Source: an uncultured Acidimicrobiales bacterium (GTDB taxonomy: Bacteria; Actinomycetota; Acidimicrobiia; Acidimicrobiales; SZUA-35). Taken from it: DNA of 64,000 nucleotides. Position 1 is the first letter of the stretch. The number at the start of each line of letters is the position of its first letter. The position numbers and the translations under genes were made by a program. The DNA lies in contig CALKTH010000024.1 of the NCBI GenBank assembly GCA_937997485.1, positions 1-64,000 on the forward strand, given 5' to 3'. Positions 52,162-59,628 of this stretch are shown piece by piece. The notes under the pieces are model-generated. The model made no database searches, was not told the origin of the DNA, and saw only the letters and a list, made by a program, of their open reading frames with translations.

Positions 52162-53568
52162 TCAGCGACGCTTCATCGTCGCTGCGGCGTCCTCGTCTCG
52201 GACCCACCACACCGCAACGATGGCAGGAATGAACAACAGGGCCGAAACGAGAAATGAGACCTGGTAGGCACCGAGTTGCGGATTGCCGGGATCGACAGCG
52301 AGGCCGGAGAGGACAGCCGCTGCTGCCGCGATTCCGAAGGCGGGTGCCGCCTGGCGGTTGGCGCTGAACAGCGTGGTGGCCTGAGCAGTGTCGGCGACGC
52401 TGGTTTGGGAATACACAGCGGTCTGAATCGAAACGAAGGTGAACGCAAGGCTTGCGCCCCGCAGAAACATCAGGACTCGCAAGGTCCAGAGGCTGGTCGT
52501 TTCGTCGACCGTGGCGAGGGCGAGTCCGACGATGAGTGCGCCGACAAGACCGCCGAACATGAGCCGCCGTGGTCCGACTCGTCCGTAGAGCAAACGGCCG
52601 ACGAACTGGCTTGCGATCCAGACGCCCAATGGTTGAGGCGCAGCAACGAGTCCTGCCGTTAGCGGATCGAATCCGCGGAAGGTTTGAAGGTAGACGGGGA
52701 GGAGGAAGATGGCGCCCAGAAAGGCGGCGTAGGTGGGGAACGCGACGAATTGGATCGACCGGAAGATGGGCGCTTGGAACAGCTCGAAGCGGAGCAGCGG
52801 ATGCTCTCGGGCTCGTTCCACTCGAGGGAGCGCAATCGCCGCCGCGATGCCGGCGCCGATCGTGCCAATCACGACCGGTGAATTCCAGCCGAGATCTCGG
52901 GCCACCGTGACCCCGAACAGCGTTCCACCTAAGGCCATGCCGGCGAGAACGAAGCCTCGACCGTCGAATCTCTTCACCTCGTCGATGCGGAAGTCGCGGA
53001 TCACGAGCCATCCCACCAGCATCGCTACGGCACCGATCGGAACGTTGACGAAGAAGATCCAACGCCACGTCGTGACTTCGAGGATGGCGCCGCCGAGAAC
53101 GGGTCCGATTGCTGGTGCCAACACCGCCACCGTGATCACCGCGGTTGCGGCCTTGGCGCGCTCGCTTTGAGGGAACGCTCGGTAGAGCAGCGCTGAACCG
53201 AGCGGACCCATCACGCCCGCTCCGACGCCTTGGAGAATTCGGAAGATCACGAGCTGGGGCAGGGTGGAAGCCAGGCCGCAAAGCACCGAGGCCGCAGTGA
53301 ACAGAGCAAGCGAGTTGAGAAAGACGACCCTGCTTCCGAATCGGTCCGACAACCATCCGGAGGTGGGAATGAACACGGCCAGGCCGACGAGGTAGGCGAT
53401 GATGGCTCGATCGATCTGGGTGTCGGTGACACTGAATTCGTCGGCCAGCGTGGGAATCGCAACGTTGACGATCGTGCCATCCAAGATCTGCACGAAGAGC
53501 GTCAGGATCAAGATGGTCAGCATCGCCGTCTTGTAACGATCTTCGGAGAGCTCGATCCGGTGGGCCAT
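52162..53568 (-). CDS. MFS transporter, DHA2 (EmrB/QacA-like) family
   Basis: The 468-residue protein has about 13-14 spans. Motif D1 near the first span is LDGTIVNVAIPTLADEF. The MFS motif A appears as SGWLSDRFGSRVVFL and motif C-like as LAPAIGPVLGGAI. DHA2 carriers export drugs and other amphiphiles using the proton gradient. The substrate is unknown. The ATG at 53568 starts MAHRIELSEDRYK, and the frame to 53656 in another phase is a shadow. It stands alone, with a candidate 6C RNA downstream and the Lin0512 gene divergent. Confidence 0.9.
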   Translation of the reverse strand: MAHRIELSEDRYKTAMLTILILTLFVQILDGTIVNVAIPTLADEFSVTDTQIDRAIIAYLVGLAVFIPTSGWLSDRFGSRVVFLNSLALFTAASVLCGLASTLPQLVIFRILQGVGAGVMGPLGSALLYRAFPQSERAKAATAVITVAVLAPAIGPVLGGAILEVTTWRWIFFVNVPIGAVAMLVGWLVIRDFRIDEVKRFDGRGFVLAGMALGGTLFGVTVARDLGWNSPVVIGTIGAGIAAAIALPRVERAREHPLLRFELFQAPIFRSIQFVAFPTYAAFLGAIFLLPVYLQTFRGFDPLTAGLVAAPQPLGVWIASQFVGRLLYGRVGPRRLMFGGLVGALIVGLALATVDETTSLWTLRVLMFLRGASLAFTFVSIQTAVYSQTSVADTAQATTLFSANRQAAPAFGIAAAAAVLSGLAVDPGNPQLGAYQVSFLVSALLFIPAIVAVWWVRDEDAAATMKRR

Positions 53569-53649
53569 GCCGGTCTGACGTTATGCCGTCGCGACCGAGA
53601 TGCCCATTCGGCGGGCGGGGCGCATTCTTGGAGTCGATAGTGTCTCGCC

Positions 53650-53994
53650 ATGGCACTGGTTCGATGGGTCACCGAGATGGGCATGGGCGTCGACGTCCAC
53701 GGCAACGATCACACGAAGGCTGGCAAACGTGCCGTGTCGGATGCACTCCGGCACAGCAGTCTGAACTTCTTCAAGGCCGCTGGCAAGAATCGCGACGACA
53801 TGCACGTCGAGGTGATCATCGCCGTGGCCGATCCGGACGACGTGGATGTCGAGGCCATTAAGGCTGAGGTTCCCTACGGCACCGTCACCGTGCGGGCCGT
53901 TCCGGGAGGCTTGGATCTTCCCACGGCCGACGGAAGCGATGTCATGGTCATCGCCAACGCCGCGATCTTGGTGAGCTTTCCCGAAGAGAGCTGA
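53650..53994 (+). CDS. Lin0512-family protein
   Basis: The 114-residue protein matches the short conserved Lin0512 family: MALVRWVTEMGMGVDVHGND, TKAGKRAVSDALRHSSLNFF, VEVIIAVADPDDVDVEAIK and GTVTVRAVPGGLDLPTADGS. Its function is unknown. Members are small cytosolic proteins found in many bacteria. It is divergent from the MFS gene by 81 bp and convergent, 9 bp apart, with the next gene. Confidence 0.85.
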   Translation: MALVRWVTEMGMGVDVHGNDHTKAGKRAVSDALRHSSLNFFKAAGKNRDDMHVEVIIAVADPDDVDVEAIKAEVPYGTVTVRAVPGGLDLPTADGSDVMVIANAAILVSFPEES

Positions 53995-54003
53995 ACGCAA
54001 CAG

Positions 54004-54825
54004 TTAGTCGCCGAGACGGGCAACGAAGTCGACAAGTGGCATGAGCGGTGGGGCGTGCGCATCGAGTCTTCCCGACGGCCCGGTCATGGCACGGTGACTG
54101 CGCCTCATCGCTCGTCTGGCCGTTTCGGGTTTGATGTGCCGGTATCCGCCGGCCCGTAGAGGGCCGGCGGCTCGCATGATCGGCTCCGTCCACGCCAAAT
54201 CCTCATCGAGCATCCAGACGCTTCGTGAGTGCTCGTCGGCGGAGAGAAGGTGCAGGGTGCCGAGATCGCCTCCGGGCAAGCGCAGTTCGACGAGGTACGA
54301 CATGGTGGGCGCTTCATCGAAACGTCGGCGTTTCGTCGCGGTGATGCTCAGCCGATCGAGTGAGCTGAGCCAGGACGGCGCGCGCTGGATCTCATGTGGC
54401 GCCGGAGGAGAGGCAGCCAACCAGCTCATCGCCACAGCGAGGGCCTGGCTGAGATCGGTTGCGAACGAGTGGAGGTCTTCGATGATGTCGAGCGCCGCCG
54501 AGCCGGCCTCGGACACGGTTCGAGCGGCCATGGCGAGGAAGGCGAAGGGCTGATGATCCAACAGCATCGCAAGATCGGGATGGGACAACGCTTCTTCGTC
54601 GAGCCAGGGCTCCCATGGGGACACCGCTTGTCGGGGGTCGTCTCCACCATCGTTCAAAGGGGGACCGGGATCGTCGTCGGGAGCGTCCAGCCAGGGTGGC
54701 GGGGAGAGAGCCTTGGCGGAAGGTGCGGCCCAATCAAGGTCTGCGTTCCGGCGCTGGAGCACTCGGAACATTGGACGAAAGGGAGAAACCGCCCCGGAAC
54801 GGGCGCTGGGAGAGTGCAGCGACAT
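54004..54825 (-). CDS. Uncharacterised 273-residue protein
   Basis: No family is recognised. The protein starts with a basic MSLHSPSARSGAVSPFRPMF, followed by a Pro/Asp-rich stretch. A helical middle (LAMLLDHQPFAFLAMAARTV, DIIEDLHSFATDLSQALAVA) precedes a C-terminal alpha/beta region (SYLVELRLPGGDLGTLHLLS, RSVWMLDEDLAWTEPIMRAA). No signal or membrane segment is evident. The ATG at 54825 has GAGG about 6 nt upstream, so the extension to 55203 is rejected. A 708-bp intergenic region precedes it. Confidence 0.65.
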   Translation of the reverse strand: MSLHSPSARSGAVSPFRPMFRVLQRRNADLDWAAPSAKALSPPPWLDAPDDDPGPPLNDGGDDPRQAVSPWEPWLDEEALSHPDLAMLLDHQPFAFLAMAARTVSEAGSAALDIIEDLHSFATDLSQALAVAMSWLAASPPAPHEIQRAPSWLSSLDRLSITATKRRRFDEAPTMSYLVELRLPGGDLGTLHLLSADEHSRSVWMLDEDLAWTEPIMRAAGPLRAGGYRHIKPETARRAMRRSHRAMTGPSGRLDAHAPPLMPLVDFVARLGD

Positions 54826-54980
54826 GACGTACCTCGTGCGTATCGCTCGTGCACGCTGGAGCGTGCGTGGTGTGCCGGTGAGGGGCCTGAGCCGCCGAAG
54901 GAACCAAGGTACGTGGAGCCTGTGACACTCGATAACCGGATGCGTCTCCGCAGTGTCGTCGGTGGTCTGGACGCGCTGAA

Positions 54981-55016
54981 GGGCCCCGGGAGAGGAGGGA
55001 AGTTCACCCGGGGCCC
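54981..55016. repeat. Perfect 10-bp inverted repeat with pyrimidine-rich loop on the minus strand
   Basis: GGGCCCCGGG (54981-54990) and CCCGGGGCCC (55007-55016) enclose 16 nt that on the minus strand read TGAACTTCCCTCCTCT. It lies in the long intergenic region (54826-55533) between the uncharacterised gene and the second 6C candidate. No T run follows, so a terminator is unlikely. Apart from this repeat and the 6C candidate I see nothing else in that region. Confidence 0.5.
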
Positions 55017-55240
55017 ATCGGCGCAGTCTGTTCCCTCCGTCGCCCACGTCGAGAACAGACCGCTCGCACGAGACCCCCATTGGAGTCGCCCTTTCCAACG
55101 AAGATGCCGTGCTGGATGTTCTGACGTACACGGGTTGCGTTTGGTCGCGAGAAAGTTCCGAACTTCTGAGATCTTTCTGCGCCTCCGCTGATTGGCCGGT
55201 CAACGCCAGAGAAGTCCCTGGTCAGAGCGTCTCACCAACA

Positions 55241-55390
55241 CCCCAAAAGAACCACTGGCGCTCACGGTGTCGAAGGGAGGGGCGACATCGTGAGCGCCAG
55301 CGAAGTCCGGCGGCAGCTCGGAGAGTGATGCTGCGGGGAAGAACTCCGGGAGGGGAGGCCTGGGGTTCTCTACCCCGCTGCATCTTGTTG
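55241..55390 (-). ncRNA. Candidate 6C small RNA, copy 2
   Basis: On the minus strand a TACATA box (55399-55394) precedes hairpin 1, with stem GATGC/GCATC plus GCGGGG/CCCCGC plus AGAAC/GTTCT (55327-55384). Its C-rich loop contains GGCCTCCCCTCCCGG. Hairpin 2 has a perfect 12-bp stem (55255-55266 with 55289-55300), a loop with CGCCCCTCCCTTCG, and TTCTTTT after the stem. The linker GAGCTGCCGCCGGAC and the 5' CAACAAGATGCAGCGGGGT are identical in copy 1, while hairpin 2 differs in sequence but keeps pairing. It lies in a 708-bp intergenic region, antisense to nothing, 143 bp upstream of the divergent RraB-like gene. Confidence 0.72.
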
Positions 55391-55533
55391 ATGTATGTAT
55401 CGCCAGGATTTCGAGGCTTCTGAAGAGGCAGTCCTACCCATTTCGTGTAGGTCTTTCGGGCAGGATTGGCGCCGGTGGCCCGGAGGACTGAGACGCCAGT
55501 GGATTGACGGCCGGGCATGAACGACGGAGCAAC

Positions 55534-56388
55534 ATGAACGAAGTCGATCTTGAAGCGCTGGCGGATGAGCGTTGGCTCGTGGTCCCGGACATCGAAGACG
55601 ATGGCACCATCCAGTCGTCCCGCGTGGTGCGTGAGGTCAGTGTTGACTCACTGGGTCCGCTCACCACTGCAGTTGAGATCGTGGTCTCCCTCGAAGGGCG
55701 AACGAAGGTCAAGAAGCTCGACGAGCAGGGCGACCGCCTGGCCGCCGCCTTCGAGCGGCATGAGCTGGTAGACGTTTGTCGCCTCATCGAGGTCGAGCAT
55801 TGGCGATGGCTCGGCTACGTCCGACCCGACCGGGCGGAGGCAGTGAGCGAGCGGGCGAGCACGATCTTTCACTCGTTCAACGCCGAATTGTCGATGGTGG
55901 AGGACCCGTCCCGCTCACAGCTCTCGGCGGTGTCGCCCACTGATGAGGAACGTCGTACGGCGAACGATGTGCACGTGCTCACACAGTTGGCAACCAACGG
56001 CGACCAGATGTCCATTGCCCGCCGCATCGATCACGTCGTTGGCTTCGCCTCGCAGGAGTCGGCCGTCGCTGCGGCAGAAGCACTCGGGGCGGCCGGTTTC
56101 GAAGTCTCGGAGCCGTTTGAGGCTGGCGAGGAAGCGCAGGTTGTGGACGGCGCAGGGCCGGCCGGTCACGTCGTTCCAACGAACCTGGAGGTCAGCGAAT
56201 CGGATGTTCCCACGCTTGCGGCGCTGCGCGACGCAAGGGCTCGCATCGATCAGGTCTGTGTCCAAGCTGATGTGGCTGCGCCGGTTCGCTACGAGGGTTG
56301 GGGCTGCCCTGTCGTGCCTGCGACGGTCGAGATGGCAGAGGGGCCGACCGGGGCCGAGCGCTCCCGGCGCCGATGGTTCAGGCGTTGA
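55534..56388 (+). CDS. Protein with RraB-like (RNase E inhibitor B / DUF695-type) domains
   Basis: The 284-residue protein contains, at about residues 155-200, SIARRIDHVVGFASQESAVA, AAEALGAAGFEVSEPFEAGE. This is the RraB-type ferredoxin-like pattern of proteins that bind RNase E. The N-terminal half (ERWLVVPDIEDDGTIQSSR, EHWRWLGYVRPDRAEAV) resembles the DUF695-like partner domain seen with RraB. The C-terminus is basic (SRRRWFRR). A role in RNA decay is inferred only. The ATG at 55534 has GGAG upstream. Confidence 0.65.
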   Translation: MNEVDLEALADERWLVVPDIEDDGTIQSSRVVREVSVDSLGPLTTAVEIVVSLEGRTKVKKLDEQGDRLAAAFERHELVDVCRLIEVEHWRWLGYVRPDRAEAVSERASTIFHSFNAELSMVEDPSRSQLSAVSPTDEERRTANDVHVLTQLATNGDQMSIARRIDHVVGFASQESAVAAAEALGAAGFEVSEPFEAGEEAQVVDGAGPAGHVVPTNLEVSESDVPTLAALRDARARIDQVCVQADVAAPVRYEGWGCPVVPATVEMAEGPTGAERSRRRWFRR

Positions 56389-56400
56389 GGGTCGAAACGC

Positions 56401-56799
56401 TCAGCGGAGATCGATGTCTTCGAAGCCTGTGGCCGGCGTCTCGGTCAGCGCGTCGGCAAGAGCATCGAGGTTGGCGGCGTTGAGGTAGTCCTGCCATTGC
56501 GGTGTGTCTACTGGCATCGCCCACACAGGGGCGCACGCCCGTTCACGCCGGGTGGGGCGCGGATGCAGGTGGCGGCGACGCTGCGTGGTGGGGACGAGCG
56601 CACCGATCTCGAGGGTCGCATCGGGCTCAGTAATGGTGATGTCCTCGACCGTGATCGAGATGGACGAGGTGTCTGAAGTTGGGAGCGCTTGTGTGCCGTC
56701 AACTGCGGATGGCCTCGTCATCGGCGTCTCTCTCATCGTTTCTTCCACTCGTTCATACGCTCCCCAAATCCATCTCTTGATTGCATCAACCGCCAGCAT
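56401..56799 (-). CDS. Uncharacterised 132-residue protein
   Basis: No family is recognised. The protein starts MLAVDAIKRWIWGAYERVEE and has a Ser/Thr/acid middle (SSISITVEDITITEPDATLE). It then has a basic His/Arg stretch and an acidic helical end (LNAANLDALADALTETPATG). The ATG at 56799 is supported by AGGA 5 nt upstream, although internal ATGs could be used. It ends 12 bp from the convergent RraB-like gene. Confidence 0.5.
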   Translation of the reverse strand: MLAVDAIKRWIWGAYERVEETMRETPMTRPSAVDGTQALPTSDTSSISITVEDITITEPDATLEIGALVPTTQRRRHLHPRPTRRERACAPVWAMPVDTPQWQDYLNAANLDALADALTETPATGFEDIDLR

Positions 56800-56977
56800 G
56801 TAGGTCCTATCGGCTGCTTGTAGAAGAATGCTGAGTGAAAACGCCTAGAGAATTCGAGAATGTGCCGCAACCCGGCAGTTCGAAGTGCCTGGATGCGGCA
56901 GTTTCTGGTCAGCTTTGACGACCGCGGATCAGTGGGGTACCGCAGGTCGCCCGTGCGGGTCTGCCATGCTGTGGCCC

Positions 56978-58177
56978 GTGATTGACCGCCGGAGCTTCCT
57001 CGCCGCAGCCGCCGGGCTCGCTGGCACCGGCATCGCCATCGGCCCGGCCCATGCCGCGGACCACGCTGTTTTGGCGCAGACTGCCCTTGGTTCCGGTCAG
57101 TCGCGGCCTCGAGTTGTCGAGCAGCCGCCCATTTTGCCTCGCTCATGGTGGAGCGACGGCAACGGTCCGACCGGGCCGATTCCAGCCGAGGAGCCACGCT
57201 TTCTTCTCGTCCATCACACAGCCCAGCCAGGCAATGACTACGGCGAGGACGACGTTGCGCGGCTTCTTCGCAGCATCTACTGGTTCCACACCGGCGCAGA
57301 AAAGCAGTGGCCCGATACCGCCTACAACTTCTTTGTCGATCGTTTCGGACGCATCATCGAGGCGCGTGAAGGCAGCATCGCCGGACCCGTGCAGGGATCT
57401 GCGACCGGCGGAAATCAGGGCTTTTCCCAGTTGTGCTGCTTTTTGGGAAACCACTCCACCGAGCCCCCCACGCAGGAGGCGCGCTTCGCCATGGTGTGGT
57501 TGTTGGCGTGGCTGGCCGATCGCTACGCCATTGATCTCGACCCGTCTGCACGGGTGTCCTTCACGTCGCGCGGCTCCAGTCGTTGGCCTGCGGGCACCGT
57601 TGTGGAGACATCAACGATCGCAGGGCACCGCGACATGTCACAGACCACGTGCCCGGGGGATGCGTGTTACCCCCTCGTGCGATCCGAGTTCGCCCCTACG
57701 TCGGCGACCGTGATCCAAGACGGTGGCCCCGGGGGCGAGGCTGCTGCCTCAGAGGCGGGCGAGACCGAGCCAGCGCTACCGGCCACGGCCCCGTCGGGCA
57801 CGACGTCCTCGGTCGCGTCAACGGAGCCTTCTGTACCGACGGAGAGCGAGAACGGCGCGCCGACGACCTCGTTGGCCTCAAGCACATCGTCAACGACGGC
57901 GACGCCGACCACGGCAGTGCCGACCTCTCTGGAAGACTCGATTACGGCTGCGCCATCGAGTGCTCCGTCAGTCTCCACGTCGTCAGCGGACGGTGCTGCC
58001 TCTCCGGCTCCGAGTGGGGCCGATGACCTGGCGATCGGAGGCCCAGTCACCGGGCAGGAGGCATCACCAATCTCCGGTGTTCTGGTCGCTGCAGGGGTAG
58101 TTGCTGTGAGCGCTGCGGCCTTGGTCGCTCTGCGGACCCGCCGAGACGGGGACGAGTCGAGCGAGCAGCCTGCCTAG
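56978..58177 (+). CDS. Tat-exported peptidoglycan amidase (PGRP/Amidase_2 type) with C-terminal anchor
   Basis: The 399-residue protein has a twin-arginine signal (DRRSFLAAAAGLAG, cleavage near AHA/AD). Its amidase domain (about 50-240) has zinc ligands in FLLVHHTAQPGND, IAGHRDMSQ and TTCPGD, and YNFFVDRFGRIIEAREG. A long Ser/Thr/Pro/Ala linker (about 250-360) leads to one membrane span (ISGVLVAAGVVAVSAAALVA) and RTRRD. LAIGG just before that span distantly resembles a LAxTG sorting signal. It should cleave the MurNAc-L-Ala bond in cell wall. The start is GTG 56978 or ATG 56966. Confidence 0.85.
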   Translation: MIDRRSFLAAAAGLAGTGIAIGPAHAADHAVLAQTALGSGQSRPRVVEQPPILPRSWWSDGNGPTGPIPAEEPRFLLVHHTAQPGNDYGEDDVARLLRSIYWFHTGAEKQWPDTAYNFFVDRFGRIIEAREGSIAGPVQGSATGGNQGFSQLCCFLGNHSTEPPTQEARFAMVWLLAWLADRYAIDLDPSARVSFTSRGSSRWPAGTVVETSTIAGHRDMSQTTCPGDACYPLVRSEFAPTSATVIQDGGPGGEAAASEAGETEPALPATAPSGTTSSVASTEPSVPTESENGAPTTSLASSTSSTTATPTTAVPTSLEDSITAAPSSAPSVSTSSADGAASPAPSGADDLAIGGPVTGQEASPISGVLVAAGVVAVSAAALVALRTRRDGDESSEQPA

Positions 58178-58201
58178 CGGGTTTCCGAACGTGAGCGGCC
58201 G

Positions 58202-58957
58202 TCAGTCGTCGGCGACCGATACCCAGAATGATCGAGCCCGAGCGACGCAGTTGCCCTCTGCATCGAAGGCAGCCGCAGAGGCCTGGCGCTTTCGCCCGTC
58301 CCACTCTTGATTGCCATCGAAGGCGCCAGACACCAATGCGTACGTTGCCGTGGGATCGAGTGGTGCCAGCACCTCCGCTGCGTATTGGACGGTGAAGGAC
58401 GTCCGGCGTTCTGCCGACCAGCCCACGTAGAACGCAGCGCAACAGTCCATCGCCGCCCACAATGCGCTCTCCGCCCCTCGCTCGTGATTGGCGGTCCAGG
58501 GCGGGACGCTCCAATCGCAGGCGAAGCGGCCGGCAGCTCCGGCAGCTGGCGTGAGTGGTCCTGCGTGCACCCGCATGTGCTCTTCGCCCAGTCCGCAGGA
58601 GAAACAGAACGGCACCGGGTGCTCACCGACGGGCACAGGGAACCGGCCGCGAGCGGCCACTGCCTCCTCGATCGTGACGGGAGCCGTGTCAGCGAAATCT
58701 GGCTCCCAGCTGCGGGCCTCGAGAATGGCGCGGTCATCAGGATCAACGAGACGCCAGTCGGTGGCCGATGGGCCAGGCTCAGACGGAGTCGATACGACGC
58801 GAAGATTCGTTTCCAGCGGGATCGGGGCCCGGATGGCCATGGTCAATGGGCCCTCACCGATCGCTTGGGCGAACCGAGAGGCGGTCCACCCGCCCTGACC
58901 GCTGTCGGTCGGTCCTTGGAAGAACGGCGAGAGACGGAGCATCCCAGGAACGTACAT
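58202..58957 (-). CDS. Hotdog-fold thioesterase-like protein
   Basis: The 251-residue protein begins MYVPGMLRLSPFFQGPTDSG and contains PFCFSCGLGEEHMRVHAGPL, WTANHERGAESALWAAMDCC and TSFTVQYAAEVLAPLDPTAT. This pattern resembles PaaI/4HBT-like hotdog proteins with a Cys-rich loop. The function is unproven, but a thioesterase or acyl-binding role fits. The ATG at 58957 has GAGGT upstream. The longer frame from 58993 runs into a 39-bp palindromic repeat and is rejected. Confidence 0.65.
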   Translation of the reverse strand: MYVPGMLRLSPFFQGPTDSGQGGWTASRFAQAIGEGPLTMAIRAPIPLETNLRVVSTPSEPGPSATDWRLVDPDDRAILEARSWEPDFADTAPVTIEEAVAARGRFPVPVGEHPVPFCFSCGLGEEHMRVHAGPLTPAAGAAGRFACDWSVPPWTANHERGAESALWAAMDCCAAFYVGWSAERRTSFTVQYAAEVLAPLDPTATYALVSGAFDGNQEWDGRKRQASAAAFDAEGNCVARARSFWVSVADD

Positions 58958-58968
58958 GCTGACCTCGC

Positions 58969-59007
58969 CTGGTGAGTATCTGGTGTCAGACACCCACTAC
59001 CTACCAG
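58969..59007. repeat. 39-bp palindromic repeat, copy B1
   Basis: The reverse complement of copy A with about four differences, bounded by CTGGT and ACCAG around TGGTGTCAGACACCC. It begins 11 bp upstream of the start codon of the hotdog-protein gene, so it falls in that gene's 5' region. It pairs with copy B2 15 bp away in opposite orientation. Confidence 0.8.
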
Positions 59008-59022
59008 TGGTGGTTTTGCGGC

Positions 59023-59061
59023 CTGGTGAGTGATGGGTGTCTGACACCAGTTTTCCACCAG
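59023..59061. repeat. 39-bp palindromic repeat, copy B2
   Basis: CTGGTGAGTGATGGGTG, then TCTGACACC, ending CCACCAG, the same length and ends as copies A and B1. It lies between the hotdog-protein gene and the end of the acetyltransferase gene on the minus strand. With B1 it forms an inverted doublet like a REPIN. Confidence 0.75.
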
Positions 59062-59086
59062 CGGGGTAGGGGTGGGGTGCCCGGGG

Positions 59087-59542
59087 CTAGGTGCTCGAGG
59101 GGCGCTGGTAGTCGAAGATCGTGACCGGGGCCGGTGAGCCACCGGTTCCTCGATAGAAGTCGAGAGCCTCGATGTCTTCATTGTCGACTGCCACGAACAT
59201 CGTGCCGATGCCCTCCGCACTGCCGAGTTCGAGCAGCGCGTCGATGAGCTGGCGCCCGATCCCACGCCGGTGATGCTCGGGGCGGACCGCGATGTCGAAC
59301 AGAAACAGTTCTCGCTCCTCGAGGCGAGTGAGAGGAATGGTGTGAGCGGTGAGCCCGCCGAGAATTTCACCGTCCTCGTGCGCCGTCAGCACCCAGAAGG
59401 CAGGGTCGTTGAGAAGACGAACGATGTAGTCGTCGCTGAGTTCCTCGTGTGGTTCCTCGAAGACCTCGGCCACCACGATGAAGGTGTCGCGAGCTCGACG
59501 GACGTCGTTGGTCCCGAGACCGAGGCGATCGATGCTGACCAT
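59087..59542 (-). CDS. GNAT acetyltransferase resembling AAC(3)-I aminoglycoside acetyltransferases
   Basis: The 151-residue protein is a single GNAT domain. Acetyl-CoA motif A is LFLFDIAVRPEHHRRGIGRQLIDAL. The region before it (VAEVFEEPHEELSDDYIVRL, LNDPAFWVLTAHEDGEILGG, LTAHTIPL) and after it (FVAVDNEDIEALDFYRGTG, TIFDY) follows the AAC(3)-I layout closely as I recall it. These enzymes acetylate the 3-amino group of gentamicin-type drugs. Resistance activity here is inferred and unproven. The start is ATG at 59542. The gene sits alone between the repeats and the helicase gene, with no mobile-element genes. Confidence 0.75.
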   Translation of the reverse strand: MVSIDRLGLGTNDVRRARDTFIVVAEVFEEPHEELSDDYIVRLLNDPAFWVLTAHEDGEILGGLTAHTIPLTRLEERELFLFDIAVRPEHHRRGIGRQLIDALLELGSAEGIGTMFVAVDNEDIEALDFYRGTGGSPAPVTIFDYQRPSST

Positions 59543-59628
59543 CCAACCATTCTTCTCGCCGTTCGGCCGGCGAGGATCGGAATTTCAGGATCCTTCCGAT
59601 GACGAGCCGGCCGTCGGTCTGCGCAATC

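Noticed and set aside
58958-58993. Start of the hotdog-protein gene at 58993
   Set aside because: The extra codons are translated from the 39-bp palindromic repeat, and a GAGGT ribosome site supports the ATG at 58957.
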